64,000 nt of DNA from Varroa destructor (lineage: Eukaryota; Arthropoda; Arachnida; Mesostigmata; Varroidae), in NCBI RefSeq assembly GCF_002443255.2, contig NW_019211455.1:23015883-23079882 (forward strand), written 5' to 3'. A model generated the notes under the pieces. The model saw only the letters and a list, made by a program, of their open reading frames with translations. It did not search any database and was not told the DNA's origin. The position numbers were made by a program, and so were the translations under genes. This document shows positions 60,073 to 64,000 of this stretch, one piece after another; within the stretch, counting starts at the first letter, position 1, and each line of letters opens with the position of its first letter.

Positions 60073-62115
60073 TTTGCTTGTTACAGCTTCTCTATGACGT
60101 GTACTTTACTTTTCTGTTTGGTACATAATGATGCTGCAGCGGTACTAAACTATAAGCGTCGACGTTGACGCAATCATATCAAACGCCGCCATCATCGTCA
60201 TTGGCATGACAACATAATCGGGTCGGGGACGGACGGCCAGCAGTGCACAGATACGATGGGTTGATCAAGCTTCTTTTTTTCTCTCTATATATTGACCGAT
60301 TGGATCTGGCCATAAGCGGCACAAAAAATTACGACCTGTTAGAGTCCTATCTAATGCATACAACAGATCCCGTCGTTTTTCTGCATTGCCATTATCTCAC
60401 TATGTTGTTCACGCAGTACAATCAATCACTTTAGATTCAGAATTGAAACCGGAGCCAAATTCATTTCGATTCTGCCTCCGCCTTGCAAATTCGGAGACGG
60501 AGACGGAGACAGCCGATTGACGACACGTTACTGAGCCAACGACGGATGCAAAAGACGCCAGTCAGCTTTTTTACCTTGTCGTGCCAGCTACCGCCATCGC
60601 TAACTGGCTAGAACGCTAAAAGCGTCCTGCAAGACCCGAGTCGCTCCTGTCGCTGCCATAGTCATTACTTCACGATTACTATAACATTAGCAGTATTCCA
60701 AATGATTCCCTATTGCGTCCTTTCGACAATCGTTACGTTTTGTACGCGTTCTGCTAGCACCGACAGCAGTCGTAAAAGCTTGGTAGGCTAACTGCTTAGC
60801 GTCTCTATAGCGCACGCGCAAAACGTTATTGCCCTGCTTGAACTTACAGTTTCTGACGGGACGTCGAACGCCTGGCGTCGATCGATCGACAGTCCGTCAC
60901 ATCCACTTGATTTGTAGCGCGCAATGGGGTGGCGGGGGGTCTGTGGTGAAGAAAAGGCGGAAAATGACGACAAGCACGAAAAAACAACAGGGAAAACTAT
61001 TTACAATTGAACTTTACCTTATAGAATATGAGAAGGGGTAGAAAGAGATTGTAACATGGTAAAGCCCGCATCTTTTTAGACTGAATCGGTGTCACTAGCG
61101 GCCAGTTGGCTGGAGCTGCTTTGATAAATGGTTTTGGGCAGGGCTCTAAAGGAAAATCGGTGGTTCCCAAGTGGTATGTACGGGTATGCAGCCAGCCTCA
61201 AAACTTATAGTAGATGCATTTATTATATATGAATTATGCGAAGAAAGATAAAAGAATGAAATTTGTGCGCGAGGAAAAGCTCTGTCGTTTATCTGCATGT
61301 ATCTAAGTACATCTGTGCTCGGTAATGATAATGACGCGTTGGAACGCCAAAGCAATTACTATGCTTTCGTAAATTCTACCTAGCCATTAATTGTTTTCAG
61401 TGTGCATTGCCCTGTTCGAGGCCGCCCATCTAGGCCAAGAAAGTTTTCGCGCTGCCTGTTAAGAATAGACGCGCGTAACTATTGAAAATCCTTTTACTAT
61501 TGGCATAATTAGGATGTAAGGAAACTCCCTTTAACCGAGTAGGTTCACTCACTGTGTTGCAGAGCCTAGGTGTATTTAACGACAGCACACATAGATTTGC
61601 CTTAAATAGTTCATATAGGAAGCAAGAGTTCCTGAATCGAGCCGATCGTTGGATCCTGGGGTTCACGTTTCCTTTTTCACGGAGTCCTTTTGCGTAAATC
61701 TAAGGATCATACGGGAAGCTGCGGTTGTTGTTACAGCAGCCATGCTGGGCAATGACACATGTGAGCACAGATAAAGGCTAAATGTGCCGGCAATGCAATA
61801 TATAAGTATATGTATCCTGCCCCGGTGAAAGATGTGGACCATATGGTTGTCTATATATTTTGAAAGACTAGCTCTCTGGGCAAAAGTCGCCTGCATTCCG
61901 CCTAGTAGAATAAGTCAGTTCACACTGGTGATTTTTATCTTTATTGATTCCATTAGGCTTCTGCAACTGGTCGAGGCTAGTCATTCTATTAAGCAAGCAT
62001 AGAAGCACTACCTACGTTCAAGCACTGGTGTGCATCGCTCGTTTTTTGATCATTTTTTTCTCATCAATCTTAGCCAACGGCCGCCGCAGTGCCCCTGACT
62101 TGATCGTTTCTGCAA
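60073..62115. other. Non-coding stretch
   Basis: A GGAGAC hexanucleotide run lies near 60492. Short frames only. The minus frame at 62018-62263 overlaps the exon candidate to the right and has good codon texture, so the exon could extend into this region in a different register. Confidence 0.4.
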
Positions 62116-62391
62116 TTAGTTCACACCAATCATATCTAGATAGATACACGTACATAGCCATCGGCGCCGCCCTCGCCTGAGATCTGTTGTTGCTGCTTCC
62201 GCCAGCACCATTGTTGCCGCTACTGCAGTTACGGCCGAGCTGCCGTACGTATTGGTTTGGCACTTGGTGTTCTTCAATCGATCAGAAGCCCCTGATTTCA
62301 ATGGCGCCAACGGCATAGCAAAGCCACCGCAGACAGCTGCTGGACGAAGATTCTGTGTGCATTTTTTCGAGCTGGCCTGACACCAATTCTG
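62116..62391 (-). CDS. Possible second (terminal) exon of a minus-strand gene
   Basis: Acceptor AAATTGCAG with exon from 62391 in phase 0, open for 91 codons to a TAA at 62116. It joins in phase with the donor at 63342. The peptide has six cysteines or so, Ala-rich and Thr-rich middle segments from GCA/ACA triplets, and a basic RRGRRRW patch near the end. An overlapping minus frame (62018-62263) has stronger purine-first bias (about 60%) and an amphipathic, Lys-rich C-terminus, so an alternative junction is possible. A better pyrimidine tract (TTCTTGTTTCTTCTAG, near 62459) gives an early stop in phase 0. Family unknown. Confidence 0.3.
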   Translation of the reverse strand, partial: QNWCQASSKKCTQNLRPAAVCGGFAMPLAPLKSGASDRLKNTKCQTNTYGSSAVTAVAATMVLAEAATTDLRRGRRRWLCTCIYLDMIGVN

Positions 62392-62962
62392 CTGCAATTT
62401 ATACAATGGTGGCGTCATTCTAACAGCGGGTAAATTTTTAGCACATAAAAAAACGCTAGAAGAAACAAGAAGCACCGTTCAGAATGATAACAGCTCTACT
62501 TATCGTAGAGGTGCCATATTTTAGGAAAGTATTCTGAGAAACGTATCGTAGTAGACGTATTTCGTCATCAAAGCGGCTCTCATTACATTCGGCTATATTT
62601 GGGAACGTTCACTGTTGCAATCCTATAATTAGCCGAAGCGGGTCCAAGAAGTGAACTATTAATAAAAAAATCGCATGTTCTAACAATGTTACCCAAGTTT
62701 AACAGGCACCAAAGTCTACCAGACGCTCGAACATGGCTTCCTTTTGAGTTCTTTAAGTTTTCTATCTGAAGCCATTTCTCACACGACGCAGATTCTGCAG
62801 TAACAGAAGGATCTAAATTGACAATGCGTAAAGCATAGTTCCTACAAGCGAGACCTATAACAGATAGATTAGAATCGTTCAGTGAAGAAAAAGAAGACTG
62901 TTTACCATTGTATTCGTAACTTACCGTTATGAGCAGGGGTGAATTTTGCAGACATAAGATAT

Positions 62963-63364
62963 ATGCAACTTACCTCAAGCCAACCAATAACCTACCAGGT
63001 AGGATTCCTCATCGACCAATTGTCCACCCAACGCCAAAATCATTTCCATTCGAATATCTATACAAATAGACCTAAATGTATCGATAATCTACGAAGCATA
63101 CATTTCAGAGGTCTTCATTTCTCGAAACGACTGGAATCGATGACGCCGCATCTTCTACCAAATAGACTATGCACTATCACTATCAATAGAATGATGATAA
63201 CACTAATAGCATTTCCATTGAATCATAGATATCTAAATACGTTTATTTACGTTTTCGTTATGGCACGATTGGTAACATGTTTCCTTGCGAAACATAGAGA
63301 CACGTGGCGGCCCAAATTCGACGACACATCTTGTTTCTTACCTGGAGCCAGTTGTCTTGACTAG
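62963..63364 (+). CDS. Hypothetical ORF, 133 aa, one hydrophobic region
   Basis: ATG-initiated and open in AT-rich DNA, where frames this long are uncommon. The N-terminal half is polar (Gln, Asn, His, Arg). A hydrophobic region of Ile, Leu, Phe, Tyr and Val lies roughly at residues 85-115, and the end is polar with two cysteines. It overlaps the minus-strand exon at 63342-63593 by 23 bp, so at most one of the two boundaries is right. Purine-first codons are near half. Not recognised. Confidence 0.25.
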   Translation: MQLTSSQPITYQVGFLIDQLSTQRQNHFHSNIYTNRPKCIDNLRSIHFRGLHFSKRLESMTPHLLPNRLCTITINRMMITLIAFPLNHRYLNTFIYVFVMARLVTCFLAKHRDTWRPKFDDTSCFLPGASCLD

Positions 63365-63593
63365 TGTATAACGGTTCAAGTAGCGGAGGTGAAATACACA
63401 AAAAAAAACAAACAAACAAACAAACACATTTGTCTGCGCCTACGTAAGCTATAAGAGACGTGGCGTTCTTATGATTCTCTAACTGTGCCGTCAATGCGAC
63501 TGTTTCAAACAACGGCACCATTGAACAGCAGCCATAGGTCGGACCAGGTGAAGCGGATTCGCTATCCGTCCTAGCCTTAGGCGGCAGCTGCAT
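63342..63593 (-). CDS. Possible first coding exon of a minus-strand gene, 84 codons
   Basis: ATG at 63593 with A at -3, open for exactly 84 codons to an excellent donor, CAG followed by GTAAGA (exon end 63342). The first 55 residues have good codon texture: polar, with Pro/Ser/Gly and then Glu/Asn. Residues 57-70 are a Cys/Leu/Phe/Val run encoded by the TTTG repeat at 63400-63427, which may be an accident. The donor lets it splice in phase 0 to 62391. Upstream (63594-64000) is GC-richer and could hold the promoter. No family recognised. Confidence 0.35.
63400..63427. repeat. A run and (CAAA)n repeat
   Basis: Eight or more A followed by four CAAA units. On the minus strand it encodes a Cys/Phe/Val/Leu segment inside the exon candidate. 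Confidence 0.9.
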
Positions 63594-64000
63594 CGTTCAG
63601 GAAACTGTTGATTTCAGTAGTCAGCTTTCCGGTCAATGCTTTCTTGTCTCTCTATCTCCGCCGTCCTCGGGTTTTTCTCGGCCACCCGTTCGGCACGCAT
63701 TCGCCGATCTCAGAAACTTGTTTTGAAACTTTCAGCTGTTAGCTGACCGCTGTCATATATCTGTCAGCCAGACCGTCGGAGCTTTTCGGTTGGAGAGTCG
63801 TTTAAAGGAGAGATGAACGGACAGATACTCGCACAAATCGAATTTCAGTCAACTCAAGCCGTTAGCCAAACTAACGGAGATTCGTGGGGGCGCCGGCGGT
63901 AATAGCAGTGTATAGCCGAGAAGGGCAGGGGTCAAAGACTGCAAGTGTCGGATCGAGAACTAAGATCACGACTACAATTGCTTCTAGTATCACGAGCGAC
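63594..64000. other. GC-richer edge, no gene called
   Basis: Pyrimidine-rich on the plus strand near 63640-63690, mixed afterwards. It could be the 5' untranslated or promoter region of the minus-strand exon at 63342-63593. No TATA motif seen. Confidence 0.3.

Overview
The window looks like nuclear DNA from a eukaryote, most likely an arthropod. I cannot name the species. There are no operons, no ribosome-binding sites and no long uninterrupted genes. The sequence is moderately AT-rich, microsatellites are frequent, and reading frames are short and often bounded by GT/AG splice-like signals. The decayed Ty3/gypsy-type gag near 32.4-33.0 kb and the general texture fit an arthropod, perhaps a chelicerate. 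That is inference, not a demonstration. No tRNA, rRNA, CRISPR or bacterial insertion sequence was found.

Most of the window reads as intergenic or intronic sequence. No frame could be matched to a known protein family, so every coding call is a candidate exon or small ORF. These calls rest on open length, codon texture (especially an excess of purine in first codon position), Kozak context, signal-peptide or membrane character, and flanking splice motifs. Confidences are deliberately low.

Layout. 0-10 kb: a purine-rich open region at 0.5-0.75 kb, then non-coding DNA with simple repeats and a 38-bp imperfect palindrome at 3.5 kb. 10.4-11.2 kb: a plus-strand C-terminal-exon-like ORF facing a minus-strand exon-like frame. 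15-20.1 kb: several coding-like frames on both strands around a 52-bp AT repeat. 25.4-27 kb: a TATA-like promoter and two opposing ORFs of 136 and 205 codons. 29.2-30.9 kb: a minus-strand cluster of exon-like frames with splice signals. 32.4-33.0 kb: the gag relic. 34.4-36.6 kb: a 196-codon minus-strand ORF with a membrane segment and a broken plus-strand ORF. 39-47.3 kb: small secreted-type ORFs and several hairpins, including a perfect 16-bp inverted repeat at 46.7 kb. 49-54.4 kb: two more exon-like frames and a CT tract flanked by inverted repeats. 62-63.6 kb: a possible two-exon minus-strand gene.

No group of genes here can be shown to work together. The best-supported identification is the degenerate retrotransposon gag. 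The items most worth testing are the two small secreted-type ORFs (39,084-39,317 minus and 47,077-47,289 plus), the two-exon gene at the right end, and the near-identical-arm hairpins.
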